A stretch of DNA of 64,000 nt from Steroidobacteraceae bacterium (GCA_027531255.1 JAPZRU010000006.1:186001-250000); one strand, 5' to 3'. Shown: positions 52,823 through 61,677, numbered from the stretch's first letter. Translations and numbers: made by a program. Notes: a model not told the origin generated them from the letters alone.

Positions 52823-53702
52823 AAGCCCGTTCGGGCGCGGCCGCACCGAGCGCGAGCAGGCGCCGCGCCTGCGCGGCGACGGGCGCGTCGACGAAGAGGC
52901 CGTCCACCTGGATGGACGCGATGCCGGCCGCCTCGGCACGTTCGAAGGCCTCGACGACGGCGCGCGCCTGCGCGAGCTCGGCCGCGGTCGGCGCGAACGC
53001 CGCGTTGGCGAGCGGCACCTGGTCCGGGTGGATGCAGAGCTTGCCCTGGAAGCCCATCTGCCGGGCACGTGCCGCAGCGCGCCGAAAGCGCTCGGAATCG
53101 CGGATCTGCAGCTCGACGGTGTCGATCGGCGCCTCGAGCCCCGCGACGCGCGAACAGTGCACGAGGCGCGCCCTGGCATAGGCCAGCTCGCCCTCCTCCG
53201 CCGTCCACTGCAGGCGCAGATCGAGCGTGTAGTCGCCGCCGCCGAACGCCACGCGCCGCACGCGCGGCGAAGCGGCGCAGATCTGCTCGAGCGCGACGAC
53301 GCCGCGCGCGGTTTCGACCAGGGGCACGAGCTCGAGCGCGCCGGCCGGCAACTCCCGCTCGCGCTCGAGCTGCGTCAGCAGCCAGTCGAACGTGCGCACG
53401 GACTGGGCGCACTCGCTCTTCGGCAGCACGAGACCGTCGAGCCACGGCCCGACCACGGCCTGCAGGTCGCCGTAGCACCACGCGGTGTCCCAGCCGTTCA
53501 CGCGCACGAAGCCGGCACAGCCGCGCGGGCGCCGCAGCGCTTCGACCACCGAGGCCCTCGCCGCCGTCTTCTCCTCTGCGGCGACCGCGTCCTCGAGGTC
53601 GAGGATCGCCACGTCGGCCCCGGACTGGAACACCTTCTCGACGCGCCGGGGATGGTTGCCGGGCGTGAACAGCCAGCTGCGGCGGGGGGTGGGGGCGTTC
53701 AT
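52821..53702 (-). CDS. HpcH/CitE-type CoA-ester lyase
   Basis: A 293-residue CitE-like lyase. It begins with RSWLFTPGNHPRRVEKVF, then DVAILDLEDAV (metal-ligand region), GFVRVNGWDT, VPLVETARGVVALEQI, AFGGGDYTLDL and GKLCIHPDQVPLANAAFAPT, each a CitE/malyl-CoA-lyase hallmark. Free-standing members split malyl-, beta-methylmalyl-, citramalyl- or HMG-type CoA esters. Together with the MaoC hydratase and CoA-transferase it would fit citramalyl-CoA cleavage to acetyl-CoA and pyruvate. The start is 32 bases after the GntR gene. Confidence 0.9.
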   Translation of the reverse strand: MNAPTPRRSWLFTPGNHPRRVEKVFQSGADVAILDLEDAVAAEEKTAARASVVEALRRPRGCAGFVRVNGWDTAWCYGDLQAVVGPWLDGLVLPKSECAQSVRTFDWLLTQLERERELPAGALELVPLVETARGVVALEQICAASPRVRRVAFGGGDYTLDLRLQWTAEEGELAYARARLVHCSRVAGLEAPIDTVELQIRDSERFRRAAARARQMGFQGKLCIHPDQVPLANAAFAPTAAELAQARAVVEAFERAEAAGIASIQVDGLFVDAPVAAQARRLLALGAAAPERA

Positions 53703-53734
53703 GCGCGCGGGTCTCCGGTCGATCGTGCAGGGGT

Positions 53735-54529
53735 TCAGGCGGCCGACCAGCCGCCGTTCGCGCCGGACTGCCAGCCCCGCTTAAGCTGCAGCGAGTAGGT
53801 GTAGCGGTCGGCGGGGTGCTCCGAGACCGAGATCTCGAACAGTCGCTGGTCGGGTCCGGCGTAGCGGCGCACGACCGTCAGGCTCGGCGTGCCCTCGGGC
53901 ACTTCGAGCGAGTCGAGCATGTGCGGCGGCACCGTGCCGCCCTTGATCTCGATGTCGACCGTGGCGACTTTCTGGCCGAAGCGCTGCTCGAGGATCTCGT
54001 ACACCGGCTGCGCGCGCCGCCCGATCGCCTCCGCCACGGCCGCGTGGTCCGGCAGCACGTAGACGTCCACCCAGCAGATCGGCAGGCGCGACTCGCGCAA
54101 CCGCCGCAGGCAACTGATGCGCACCCAGCGGCTGCCGGTGGTGCAGCCGAGCTGCCGCGCGAGCTTGCGGCCGACGCGCACCTCTTCCGTCGCGAGCACG
54201 GAGAGCTTGCTCTCCGCCGGATACTGCAGGAGCTCGGCGGGCGAGCGTACGGCCTGCACGTAGCTCTGGGTGGGCTGGCGCGACTTCACGACCGTGCCGA
54301 CGCCCTGGTGCCGGCCGATCAGGCCGAGATCCTCGAGCCGGCGCAGCGCCTCGCGCACCGTGTGTCGGCTGACCGAGAACTGAGTGGTCAGCTCGAGCTC
54401 GCCGGGCAGCGTGTCGCCAACCGAGAGCCGGCCGGAGCGGATGTCCGCGATCAGCGATTCGGCGACGTGCTGGTAGCGCTTGCGCGGTACGGCGGCCCGG
54501 CCGCCTGCGTTCGTGGCCCTCTTCGGCAT
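53735..54529 (-). CDS. GntR-family regulator, HutC/UTRA subfamily
   Basis: A 264-residue GntR regulator. The winged helix reads YQHVAESLIADIRSGRLSVGDTLPGELELTTQFSVSRHTVREALRRLEDLGLIGRHQGVGTVV, and the C-terminal UTRA ligand-binding domain has the pattern DVYVLPDHAAV then a closing PADRYTYSLQLKRGW. It normally represses, released by a small acid or sugar derivative. The ATG at 54529 has GGAGGGAAGC before it; longer starts would overlap the operator. It is divergent from MaoC with the TTGTCCGGACAA palindrome between, so autoregulation is likely, and it heads the lyase operon. Confidence 0.93.
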   Translation of the reverse strand: MPKRATNAGGRAAVPRKRYQHVAESLIADIRSGRLSVGDTLPGELELTTQFSVSRHTVREALRRLEDLGLIGRHQGVGTVVKSRQPTQSYVQAVRSPAELLQYPAESKLSVLATEEVRVGRKLARQLGCTTGSRWVRISCLRRLRESRLPICWVDVYVLPDHAAVAEAIGRRAQPVYEILEQRFGQKVATVDIEIKGGTVPPHMLDSLEVPEGTPSLTVVRRYAGPDQRLFEISVSEHPADRYTYSLQLKRGWQSGANGGWSAA

Positions 54530-54560
54530 TGCTTCCCTCCGCGACGGCCCCCGGGCCGCG

Positions 54561-54601
54561 TTGACACGCCCCCGGTGCGTGCCTAGCATTTGTCCGGACA
54601 A
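54561..54601 (+). promoter_or_regulatory. MaoC promoter and regulon-B operator
   Basis: TTGACA (54561-54566), 17 bases, TAGCAT (54584-54589), immediately followed by the perfect 12-base palindrome TTGTCCGGACAA (54590-54601). A protein bound there would cover the transcription start. This is the clearest promoter in the window and shares its -10/operator spacing with the sites at 45381 and 52808. Confidence 0.85.
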
Positions 54602-54630
54602 GTTCGGTCATTCTAGAGCAAGAGCGGACC

Positions 54631-55149
54631 ATGGTGCAGAGCGCGAAGCAGGTCGGCGAGAACCGGTGGCGCGAGACGTTCGGCCGCTACTACGAGGACT
54701 TCGGGGTCGGCGAGATCTACGAGCACCGGCCGGGCCGCACGATCACCGCCACCGACAACACGTGGTTCACGCTGCTGACGATGAACACGCACCCGATGCA
54801 CTTCGACGAGGAGTACGCGCGGGCCAGCGAGTTCGGCCGCACGATCGTCTGCAGCCCGTTCACCGTCGCGCTGCTGGTCGGCATGAGCGTCACGGACGTC
54901 AGCCAGAAGGCGATCGCGAACCTCGGCTGGCGCGAGATCAAGCTCACCCACCCGGTCTACGCCGGGGATACCCTCTATGCCGAGTCCCGCGTGCTGGACA
55001 AGCGCGAGTCGAAGTCGCGCCCCGAGGCGGGCGTCGTCACGGTCGAGACCATCGGCCGCAACCAGGACGGCACCGTCGTCTGCACGTTCGAGCGCACGAT
55101 CCTGGTCGCCAAGCGCGGCCACGGCATCGAGGACAAGATCGACTACTAG
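54631..55149 (+). CDS. MaoC-family (R)-specific acyl-CoA hydratase
   Basis: A 172-residue MaoC/hot-dog hydratase. It has GRYYEDFGVGEIYEHRPGRTIT, the hydratase-2 region THPMHFDEEYARASEFGRTIV (catalytic Asp/His zone NTHPMHFDEEYA) and HPVYAGDTLYAESRV. This size and wording match the itaconyl-/mesaconyl-CoA hydratase-like group that neighbours CitE lyases in itaconate and leucine breakdown. It is the first gene of the unit MaoC - acyl-CoA dehydrogenase - CaiB transferase, under the regulon-B promoter. Confidence 0.88.
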   Translation: MVQSAKQVGENRWRETFGRYYEDFGVGEIYEHRPGRTITATDNTWFTLLTMNTHPMHFDEEYARASEFGRTIVCSPFTVALLVGMSVTDVSQKAIANLGWREIKLTHPVYAGDTLYAESRVLDKRESKSRPEAGVVTVETIGRNQDGTVVCTFERTILVAKRGHGIEDKIDY

Positions 55150-55196
55150 AGGGTTCGGCGCCGCCCGCGCCGGACCTTCCACCGGAGCCCACGCCC

Positions 55197-56369
55197 ATGG
55201 CCACCGCCCCCGCGGACGCACGCCCGTCCACCGACGAAGAACTGCAGATCCTCGACGCCATCGACGCCTGGGTCGAGAAGGAAGTGCGGCCGATCGCGCG
55301 CAAGTTCGACCAGGCGGACGAGTATCCGCACGACCTCGTCGAGCAGATGAAGGAACTCGGCCTGTTCGGCGCGACGATCTCGCCCGAGTACGGCGGCCTC
55401 GGGCTGTCCGCGTCGACCTACGCGCGCATCGTCACCCGGATCGCCTCGGTGTGGATGGCGCCGACCGGCATCTTCAACTCGCACCTGATCATGGCGCAGG
55501 CGGTCGAGCGCGCGGGCACGCCGGCGCAGAAGGCGAAGTGGCTGCCGAAGTTCGCGACCGGCGAACTACGCGGCGGCATCGGCCTCACCGAACCGAACGC
55601 CGGCACCGACCTGCAGGGCATCCGCACCCTCGCGGTGCGCGACGGCGCCCACTTCCGCATCAACGGCACGAAGACCTGGATCACGAACGGCGTCTACGGC
55701 ACCTGCTTCGCGGTGCTGACGAAGACGAACCCGAATGCCGAGCCCCGGTACAAGGGCATGAGCATGTTCCTGTGCGAGAAGGGCGCGGGCTTCACCGTCG
55801 GCAAGAAGCTGAAGAAGCTCGGCTATCGCTCGATCGACAGCGCGGAGCTCGTGTTCGACGACCACCGCGTGCCGGCCGACCAGCTGATCGGCGGCGAGGA
55901 AGGCCACGGCTTCCACCACGCCGTCGGCGGCCTCGAACTCGGGCGCATCAACGTCGCGGCCCGCGGCGTCGGGCTCGCCCAGGGCGCGCTGCAGGAAGCC
56001 CTGCGCTACGCGCAGCAGCGCCAGACCTTCGGCAAGCCGATCGCGCAGCACCAGGCGATCCAGCTGAAGCTCGCCGACATGGCGACCCGCACGGAAGCCG
56101 CCCGCCTGCTGGTCGAGCAGGCGGCGCGCAAGTACGACACCGGCGAGCGCTGCGACCTCGAGGCCGGGATGGCGAAGCTGTTCGCCTCCGAGGCCGCGGT
56201 CGCCAACAGCCTCGACGGCATGCGCATCTTCGGCGGCTACAGCTACTCCACCGACTTCGACATCGAGCGTTACTTCCGCGACTCGCCGCTGATGTGCATC
56301 GGCGAGGGCACCAACGAGATGCAGCGGATCATCATCGCGAAGCAGCTGGTGGCGAGGAACCCCGCGTGA
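55197..56369 (+). CDS. Acyl-CoA dehydrogenase
   Basis: A 390-residue acyl-CoA dehydrogenase of standard length. Motifs: GLTEPNAGTDLQGIRTLAVRDG, INGTKTWITNG, RQTFGKPIAQHQAIQLKLADMAT, FGGYSYSTDFDIERYFRDSPLMCIGEGTNEMQRIIIAKQL, the last with the catalytic-base Glu position (IGEGTNE). It may oxidise methylsuccinyl-CoA or another short branched acyl-CoA, but the sequence does not fix this. The ATG at 55197 is chosen as the first after a spacer of 47 bases; the next gene's GTG overlaps its stop. Confidence 0.93.
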   Translation: MATAPADARPSTDEELQILDAIDAWVEKEVRPIARKFDQADEYPHDLVEQMKELGLFGATISPEYGGLGLSASTYARIVTRIASVWMAPTGIFNSHLIMAQAVERAGTPAQKAKWLPKFATGELRGGIGLTEPNAGTDLQGIRTLAVRDGAHFRINGTKTWITNGVYGTCFAVLTKTNPNAEPRYKGMSMFLCEKGAGFTVGKKLKKLGYRSIDSAELVFDDHRVPADQLIGGEEGHGFHHAVGGLELGRINVAARGVGLAQGALQEALRYAQQRQTFGKPIAQHQAIQLKLADMATRTEAARLLVEQAARKYDTGERCDLEAGMAKLFASEAAVANSLDGMRIFGGYSYSTDFDIERYFRDSPLMCIGEGTNEMQRIIIAKQLVARNPA

Positions 56370-57616
56370 GCGCGCCGACGGGCGGCAGCCGGGAAGACGC
56401 GGCCGGCGGGGCCGCGCGTGCGGCGGCGAACCTGCCGCTCGAGGGCATCCGCGTGCTGACCTTCGAGAACTTCGGGGCCGGCCCGTTCGGCTCGATGTAT
56501 CTCGCCGACCTCGGCGCCGAGGTGATCAAGATCGAGAACCGCGAGGCCGGCGGCGACGCGACCCGCAACATGGGGCCCTACTTCCTCGGCCCCAACGACA
56601 GCCACTTCTTCCAGACCTTCAACCTCAACAAGAAGAGCGTCACGCTGAACCTCAAGGTGCCGGCGGGACGCGAAGCGTTCCGCAGGCTGGTCGCTCGCTC
56701 GCACGTGGTGCTGAACAACCTGCGCGGCGACCAGCCGGAGAAGCTCGGGCTCGACTATGCCTCGCTCGCGGACGTGAACCCGCGGATCGTCTGCGCGCAC
56801 CTGTCCGCCTACGGCCGCGACAACGAGCGCAAGGGCTGGCCGGGCTACGACTACCTGATGCAGGCCGAAGCCGGCTACCTGCACCTGACCGGCGAGCCCG
56901 GCACGCCGCCGGCGCGGATGGGCCTGTCGATCATCGACTTCATGACCGGCATCACGACCTCGGTCGGCATCCTCGCCGCGCTGGTCGGCATCGCGCGCAC
57001 CGGCCGCGGGCGCGACATCGACGTCTCGCTGTTCGACGTCGCGCTGCACCAGCTCTCCTACCCCGGCAACTGGTACCTGAACGAAGGCCTGAACACCGGC
57101 CGGATGCCGCGCAGCAGTCATCCGTCGGCCGTCCCCGTACAGCTGTTCGAGACCGCGGACGGCTGGATCTTCGTGATGTGCATGACCCAGAAGTTCTGGG
57201 TAGTGCTCGTGCAGGAGATGGGCCGGCGGGATCTCGAGGCGCATCCCGACTTCGCGACGCCGGAGGCACGCCGGAAGAACCGCGACCGCCTGACCGTCGT
57301 GCTCGACGAGGAGTTCCGGCGCGCCACCACCGCAGACTGGCTGAAGCGCCTGAACGGACTGCTCCCCGCAGCGCCCGTCTACGATCTCGCGCAGGCGCTC
57401 GACAACCCGTACCTGCGCACCATCGGCATGGTGCGTAACGTGCCGCACCCCGCACGCGCCGATTTCCGGGCGCTCGCGAACCCGATCAAGCTCGACGGGG
57501 CACGACTGCCGTCGCGGACCGCGTCGACGCTGGGCGCCGACACCGAGGCGCTGCTGCGCGAGTGTGGCTACGACGCGGACGGGATCGCCGCGCTGCAGGC
57601 CGCCGGCGCGCTCTAG
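56366..57616 (+). CDS. CaiB/BaiF-family CoA-transferase
   Basis: A 416-residue class III CoA-transferase. It opens with LEGIRVLTFENFGAGPFGSMYLADLGAEVIKIE, then NLNKKSVTLNLKVPAGREAFRRLV, GYDYLMQAEAGYLHLTGEPGTPPARMG and a catalytic-Asp zone near residue 190 (LSIIDFMTGITTSVG, where the family has a D before xxTG). These move CoA between acids, as in itaconate, succinate or mesaconate activation. It is overlapped (GTGA) with the dehydrogenase and closes the MaoC operon. Confidence 0.92.
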   Translation: MSAPTGGSREDAAGGAARAAANLPLEGIRVLTFENFGAGPFGSMYLADLGAEVIKIENREAGGDATRNMGPYFLGPNDSHFFQTFNLNKKSVTLNLKVPAGREAFRRLVARSHVVLNNLRGDQPEKLGLDYASLADVNPRIVCAHLSAYGRDNERKGWPGYDYLMQAEAGYLHLTGEPGTPPARMGLSIIDFMTGITTSVGILAALVGIARTGRGRDIDVSLFDVALHQLSYPGNWYLNEGLNTGRMPRSSHPSAVPVQLFETADGWIFVMCMTQKFWVVLVQEMGRRDLEAHPDFATPEARRKNRDRLTVVLDEEFRRATTADWLKRLNGLLPAAPVYDLAQALDNPYLRTIGMVRNVPHPARADFRALANPIKLDGARLPSRTASTLGADTEALLRECGYDADGIAALQAAGAL

Positions 57617-57700
57617 AACGTGACGCGCCACCCGATCGTGCGGCTCGCGACCCCCGCTCCCGGTACGAGCGCGCGCGGCGTGGGCACTGCCGCGCCTCGC

Positions 57701-58417
57701 TCAGGACTTGCCGCGCGGGTCCACTCCCCCGCCGAGCTTCCGCGAAGCTACCGTGAGCGCGAGGCTCCACGCGACGATCGCCGCGACCACCGTGTACACC
57801 GCCGGATCTTCGGGCTGCGGACCGTCGCGCCACTCGTTGAGCGCGACGATGATCGCGAGGCCGGACAGCCAGCCGAGCGGTGCGTAGAACTCCTTGATCA
57901 CGACCCGCCGCCAGTTGAACTCCATGCCGTTCAGCGTCGCGCCGAGTCCCGACAGGTTCGGGATCAGGCGCGGCACCCGCCGGCAGAAGTCCTCGTAGTC
58001 CGCGCCGAACCTGGTGCGCAGGAAATCCTCTTCCGCAGCGATGATGCCGACGTGCACGAGCACCGCGAGCGGCACGCCGATCGCGAGGAGCAGCCAAGAA
58101 TTCGCGCCGATCGCGAAGCCGACCAGCAGCAGCAGGTTCCCGAAGTACATCGGGTTGCGCGTGTGGTTGTAGAAGCCCCTCGTGACCAGCCGCTCCGCGT
58201 AGACCTGGCGGCCCTTGCCGCCGCGGATGATGTAGTCGAGGCCGATCGTCGCGACGCGCACGAGCTCGCCGAGCACGGCGATCGGGAACCCGATCAGCGC
58301 GGCGACCCACGGCTCCGCGAGCAGCTTCGGGCCCGGGATCAGCACGAGCACCAGCGCGACCGGCATCAGCAGGCCGCGCCAGCGGAAGCACTGGCGTCCG
58401 AATTCGACGAGGGTCAT
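57701..58417 (-). CDS. Isoprenylcysteine carboxyl methyltransferase-type (ICMT/PEMT) membrane protein
   Basis: A 238-residue membrane protein with about five hydrophobic segments. The methyltransferase signature is LVTRGFYNHTRNPMYFGNLLLLVGFAIG, followed by EEDFLRTRFGADYEDFCRRVPRLIP, where the Arg-Asn-Pro-Met-Tyr and Glu-Glu...Tyr patterns bind S-adenosylmethionine in the ICMT/phospholipid methyltransferase group. Bacterial members methylate unknown or lipid substrates. It is on the opposite strand from the two CaiB genes on either side and has no clear link to them. Confidence 0.88.
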   Translation of the reverse strand: MTLVEFGRQCFRWRGLLMPVALVLVLIPGPKLLAEPWVAALIGFPIAVLGELVRVATIGLDYIIRGGKGRQVYAERLVTRGFYNHTRNPMYFGNLLLLVGFAIGANSWLLLAIGVPLAVLVHVGIIAAEEDFLRTRFGADYEDFCRRVPRLIPNLSGLGATLNGMEFNWRRVVIKEFYAPLGWLSGLAIIVALNEWRDGPQPEDPAVYTVVAAIVAWSLALTVASRKLGGGVDPRGKS

Positions 58418-58467
58418 CCGCGGTCCTCCGGGCGAGGCGCGGATTCTATCTTGAGGTGAGCTCCCCG

Positions 58468-59631
58468 ATGAAACTCGAAGGCATCAAGGTCGTCGACCTG
58501 TCGCTGTTCCTGCCCGGCCCGCACCTGTCGATGATGATGGCGGACCATGGCGCCGAGGTGATCAAGGTGGAGCCGCCCGGCGAGGGCGATCCCGGCCGCC
58601 ACATCGGGCTCGGACAGGACGGCCACACCGTATTCTTCAGGAACGCCAACCGCGGCAAGCGCAGCGTGTGCCTGAACCTGAAGCAGCCCGAGGCCCGCGA
58701 GGCGCTGCTGAAGCTGTGCGAGGACGCGGACGTCTTCCTCGAGGCTTTCCGGCCCGGCGTCGCGAAGCGGCTCGGCTTCGACTACGAGACGGTCCGCGCG
58801 CGGAATCCGCGGATCGTCTACGCCTCGATCACCGCGTTCGGACAGAGCGGTCCCTATCGCGACGTCCCGGCGCACGACCTGGCGGTCGAGGCGCTGTCCG
58901 GCGTGCTGAGCGTGAACCTCGGGCCGGACGACCGGCCCGCTCAGCCCGGCGTGCCGGCCTCCGACATGGCGGCGAGCCTGATGGCGCTGTCCGGCATCCT
59001 GATGGCGCTGTACCGGCGCGAGAAGACCGGCCGCGGCGACTACCTCGACATCGCGATGCACGACAGCCTCGTCGCGTGGCTGCCGAACGTACTCGGCCCG
59101 GTGTTCGTCGAGAAACGCCATCCCGTTCCGAAGCACGAGCGCACGTGGGGCGGGTCGGGCTTCTACCGCATCTACGAAACGAAGGACGGCCGCCACGTCG
59201 TGCTCGGCGGTCAGGAACTCAAGTTCGTGCGGAACCTGCTCGGCGAATGGGGTCGCCTCGACCTCGTCCCGCTCGCCGAGCGCGGGCCTGGGCCGCAGCA
59301 GCTGCCGCTGGTCGAATTCCTGGCCGCGAAGTTCCGCGAGCGGACGCAGGCCGAGTGGGTGGAATGGTTCGCAGGGCGCGACGTGTCGTTCGCCCCGGTC
59401 AAGAACCTGCGCGAGGCCTTCGACGACCCGCACGTGCACGCGCGCGGCATGCTGCTGCACGACGCGGCCGGGCGCGAGCATCTCGGCATCCCGATCCGGT
59501 TCGCCGACGAGCCGGGCCGCCCCGACTTCGCCCTCGCGAGGCTCGGCGAGCACTCCGAGCAGGTGCTGCGCGAGGCCGGCTACGACGAGGCGCGGATCGC
59601 GGCGCTGCGCGCGGCCGGCGCGCTCGGCTGA
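58468..59631 (+). CDS. CaiB/BaiF-family CoA-transferase (second copy)
   Basis: A 387-residue class III CoA-transferase: LEGIKVVDLSLFLPGPHLSMMMADHGAEVIKVEPPGEGDPGR, NRGKRSVCLNLKQPEAREALLKL and VPASDMAASLMALSGILMALYRREKTGRG, with the expected catalytic Asp at SDMAASL. It is clearly a paralogue of the 56366 gene, not a recent duplicate, and probably uses a different acid. An in-frame GTG at 58456 would add four residues, but GAGGTGAG stands properly before the ATG at 58468. It is a separate unit, divergent from the ICMT gene. Confidence 0.92.
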   Translation: MKLEGIKVVDLSLFLPGPHLSMMMADHGAEVIKVEPPGEGDPGRHIGLGQDGHTVFFRNANRGKRSVCLNLKQPEAREALLKLCEDADVFLEAFRPGVAKRLGFDYETVRARNPRIVYASITAFGQSGPYRDVPAHDLAVEALSGVLSVNLGPDDRPAQPGVPASDMAASLMALSGILMALYRREKTGRGDYLDIAMHDSLVAWLPNVLGPVFVEKRHPVPKHERTWGGSGFYRIYETKDGRHVVLGGQELKFVRNLLGEWGRLDLVPLAERGPGPQQLPLVEFLAAKFRERTQAEWVEWFAGRDVSFAPVKNLREAFDDPHVHARGMLLHDAAGREHLGIPIRFADEPGRPDFALARLGEHSEQVLREAGYDEARIAALRAAGALG

Positions 59632-59707
59632 AGCCGCCCGTTGCGTCGATCCGCCGTGCGGCCGCGGCGGCCGGCGCGGCGGCACGCGGCTTGCAGGCTC
59701 GAGCGAC

Positions 59708-60103
59708 ATGGAACGGATCGATTCCAACCAGCTCGCCGGCTACCGCGACCGCCTGCTCGAGCGCGATCGGCATCTCCGCAGCGAGATCGACGCGACGCGC
59801 CTGCCGCCCGAAGAGGCGGGACCCGCGAACATCGTCGGGGGCGTGCGCGACAGCGGCGAGGACTCCGTAGCGATCCACGAGCAGGAGCTGAATTACGCCG
59901 ACCTGGCGCGCGACGTCAACGAACTCAACGAGATCGCCGCGGCGCTGGACCGCATCCGCGACGGCGGCTACGGCACCTGCGAGAACTGCGGCGGCGAGAT
60001 CGCGAGGGCGCGGCTCGATGCGCAGCCGACGGCGCGCCGCTGCATCCGGTGCCAGTCGTCGTGGGAGAAGACGCACGTCGGGCGCCCGGCACCGACCCTC
60101 TGA
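59708..60103 (+). CDS. DksA/TraR-type zinc-finger protein
   Basis: A 131-residue DksA/TraR-like protein. A helical N-terminal part (YRDRLLERDRHLRSEIDATR, LARDVNELNEIAAALDRIRDGGYG) is followed by the four-cysteine zinc finger GTCENCGGEI...RRCIRCQSSWE. It is shorter than true DksA (about 150 residues); the coiled-coil tip carries an acidic patch but its match to DksA's Asp pair is uncertain. It could bind RNA polymerase or be a small regulatory zinc protein of unknown target. Confidence 0.88.
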   Translation: MERIDSNQLAGYRDRLLERDRHLRSEIDATRLPPEEAGPANIVGGVRDSGEDSVAIHEQELNYADLARDVNELNEIAAALDRIRDGGYGTCENCGGEIARARLDAQPTARRCIRCQSSWEKTHVGRPAPTL

Positions 60104-60210
60104 GCGTGCGCGTCCGCCGGCTCGGTGACCGATGCGACGAACCCCGATCGGACACCCGCCGCCAGAGCAGGAAGCGTCCGCCGCTCGGACGCGGAGGAAG
60201 CCCCTATCGA

Positions 60211-61122
60211 TCAGGCGGGGAAGAAGTCTATCGGCTTGGTCGTCGTGATCAGCTCGACGTCGCGGTCCTCGAACCGGAACATCTTGATGCGCGCGACCAG
60301 CTTGCGCTCCAGCTCGGGATCGCCGAGCTCGCTCGACAGGACCTTGCAGTCCGTGACCTCGCCCGTCGGTGCGATCGTCAGCTGCACGACCACTTTGCCC
60401 TGGAGTTGCGGGTTGTCGCGCAGCGCCCGGCTGTAGAGCGCGTAGATCGCCGCCTTGTTGCGATCGAAGACCAGCTCGATCTCCTCGCGCGAGCGCGAGG
60501 CTTTGCTGCTCGTGCCGGTGCGACGCGCCTCGGCCTGCTGCTTCCTCATGTCGTCGGCGAACGAGCCCACGCCCTGCGTCGAGTGGCCGCGCAGCGAGCC
60601 GGGACCGCCGCCGAACCCGGCCGACATGCCGGCGGTGTTGATGCCGCCGCTGCTGCGCGCCGCGGTGTTCGAGGTGATCAGGCTGCGCTCCGCGCGCGAG
60701 GGTCCGTCCACCTTCGTGGTCAGGTTCTTCGCGCTCGCGAGCTGCGACGTGTCGAGCATCTCGCGCAGTTCCTTCAGGTCGTCCTGCACGTTGGCCAGCG
60801 CCTTCTCCGCGCGCTGCCGCGCGTCCGGCTGCGGGCGCGGCGGCTGGGGCACGTCCGGCACCTTAGCCACGGGCTCGGGCTTCGGCTCCGGCTTCTTCTC
60901 CTCGACGCGCGGCGGCGGCGGCTGCAGCACGAGCTTCACGACTTCCTCGGGCACCGGCGGCGGCAGCGCGCGCTCCGGCGTCGGCAGCAGCGGGATCGCG
61001 ATGCCGCCGATCAGGAACAGCAGCAGGCCCACGGCGAGCAGGCGCTCGAACCGGCGTTCCTCGGCCTCCGAGGCCGACCAGGGCAACTCGAAGACGCGGT
61101 AGTTGGTGGCGAGTGCGGTCAT
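60211..61122 (-). CDS. TonB-like energy transducer with AgmX/PglI C-terminal domain
   Basis: A 303-residue protein with one N-terminal membrane helix (LLAVGLLLFLIGGIAIPLL), a Pro/Lys/Glu-rich periplasmic spacer (PPPPRVEEKKPEPKPEPV) and a C-terminal domain of the AgmX/PglI group (EEIELVFDRNKAAIYALYSRALRDNPQLQGKVVVQLTIAPTGEV). That domain stands in for the TonB C-terminus. It is the last gene of the TPR-ExbB-ExbD-ExbD operon, 27 bases after the second ExbD. It should bridge the envelope and pull on TBDRs or drive another envelope machine. Confidence 0.85.
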   Translation of the reverse strand: MTALATNYRVFELPWSASEAEERRFERLLAVGLLLFLIGGIAIPLLPTPERALPPPVPEEVVKLVLQPPPPRVEEKKPEPKPEPVAKVPDVPQPPRPQPDARQRAEKALANVQDDLKELREMLDTSQLASAKNLTTKVDGPSRAERSLITSNTAARSSGGINTAGMSAGFGGGPGSLRGHSTQGVGSFADDMRKQQAEARRTGTSSKASRSREEIELVFDRNKAAIYALYSRALRDNPQLQGKVVVQLTIAPTGEVTDCKVLSSELGDPELERKLVARIKMFRFEDRDVELITTTKPIDFFPA

Positions 61123-61149
61123 GCGGTGTGCGACCCGGCGCGTCTGGAG

Positions 61150-61677
61150 TTACCGGACCGGGCCGCCGAAGGCCCGCTCCCTCTCGATCACCGCGAGCGA
61201 GACCTTGCCGATGTCGGCCGCGGTCGCGGTCGTCAGGATCGTCTTCAGCACGCTGTACGGCAGCGTCTTGTCCGCCATCACGGTGACCTCGCGCGCCGTG
61301 GGATCGTCCGGGGCCAGCAACCGCTTGCGGCTGCTCTCCTCGGCGAGCCGCGTCCGCAGCGTCTCGAGCGCGGGCGACCCCGGGTTCGAGAGATCCGCGA
61401 CCGTGGCGGTCGGCGTGCCGTTCACGAACACCGTGTCCCGCGTGACCATCATCACCGTCGACTGGCGCGGCTTGGCCTCCGACACCGACTCGGGGATCGC
61501 GATGTTCTTCGTGTTCGGCAGGATCTCGTAGTCCGCGTTGTGCACGAGCATGTACACGACGAGGATCACGAAGATGTCGATCATCGGGATCAGGCCCGAC
61601 ATGCCGTGGCCGCCGGAGGACGCGGCCCCGCCCTTGTGCTGCCCCTTGCGGTGGCGCTTGAGCCTGGACGCGATCAC
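61150..61677 (-). CDS. ExbD/TolR-family protein 2
   Basis: A 175-residue ExbD/TolR-type protein with a basic N-terminus, one membrane helix (GLIPMIDIFVILVVYMLVHNAD) carrying the Asp of the proton path, and a periplasmic domain ending PYSVLKTILTTATAADIGKVSLAVIERER. It pairs with the ExbD before it in the same complex. Overlaps its upstream neighbour by four bases (ATGA). Confidence 0.9.
   Translation of the reverse strand: MIASRLKRHRKGQHKGGAASSGGHGMSGLIPMIDIFVILVVYMLVHNADYEILPNTKNIAIPESVSEAKPRQSTVMMVTRDTVFVNGTPTATVADLSNPGSPALETLRTRLAEESSRKRLLAPDDPTAREVTVMADKTLPYSVLKTILTTATAADIGKVSLAVIERERAFGGPVR

Noticed and set aside
60174-60192. Hairpin GCGTCCG/CGGACGC after the TonB-like gene as terminator
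   Set aside because: Only a 7-base stem without a T run on the minus strand; too weak to list as a feature.
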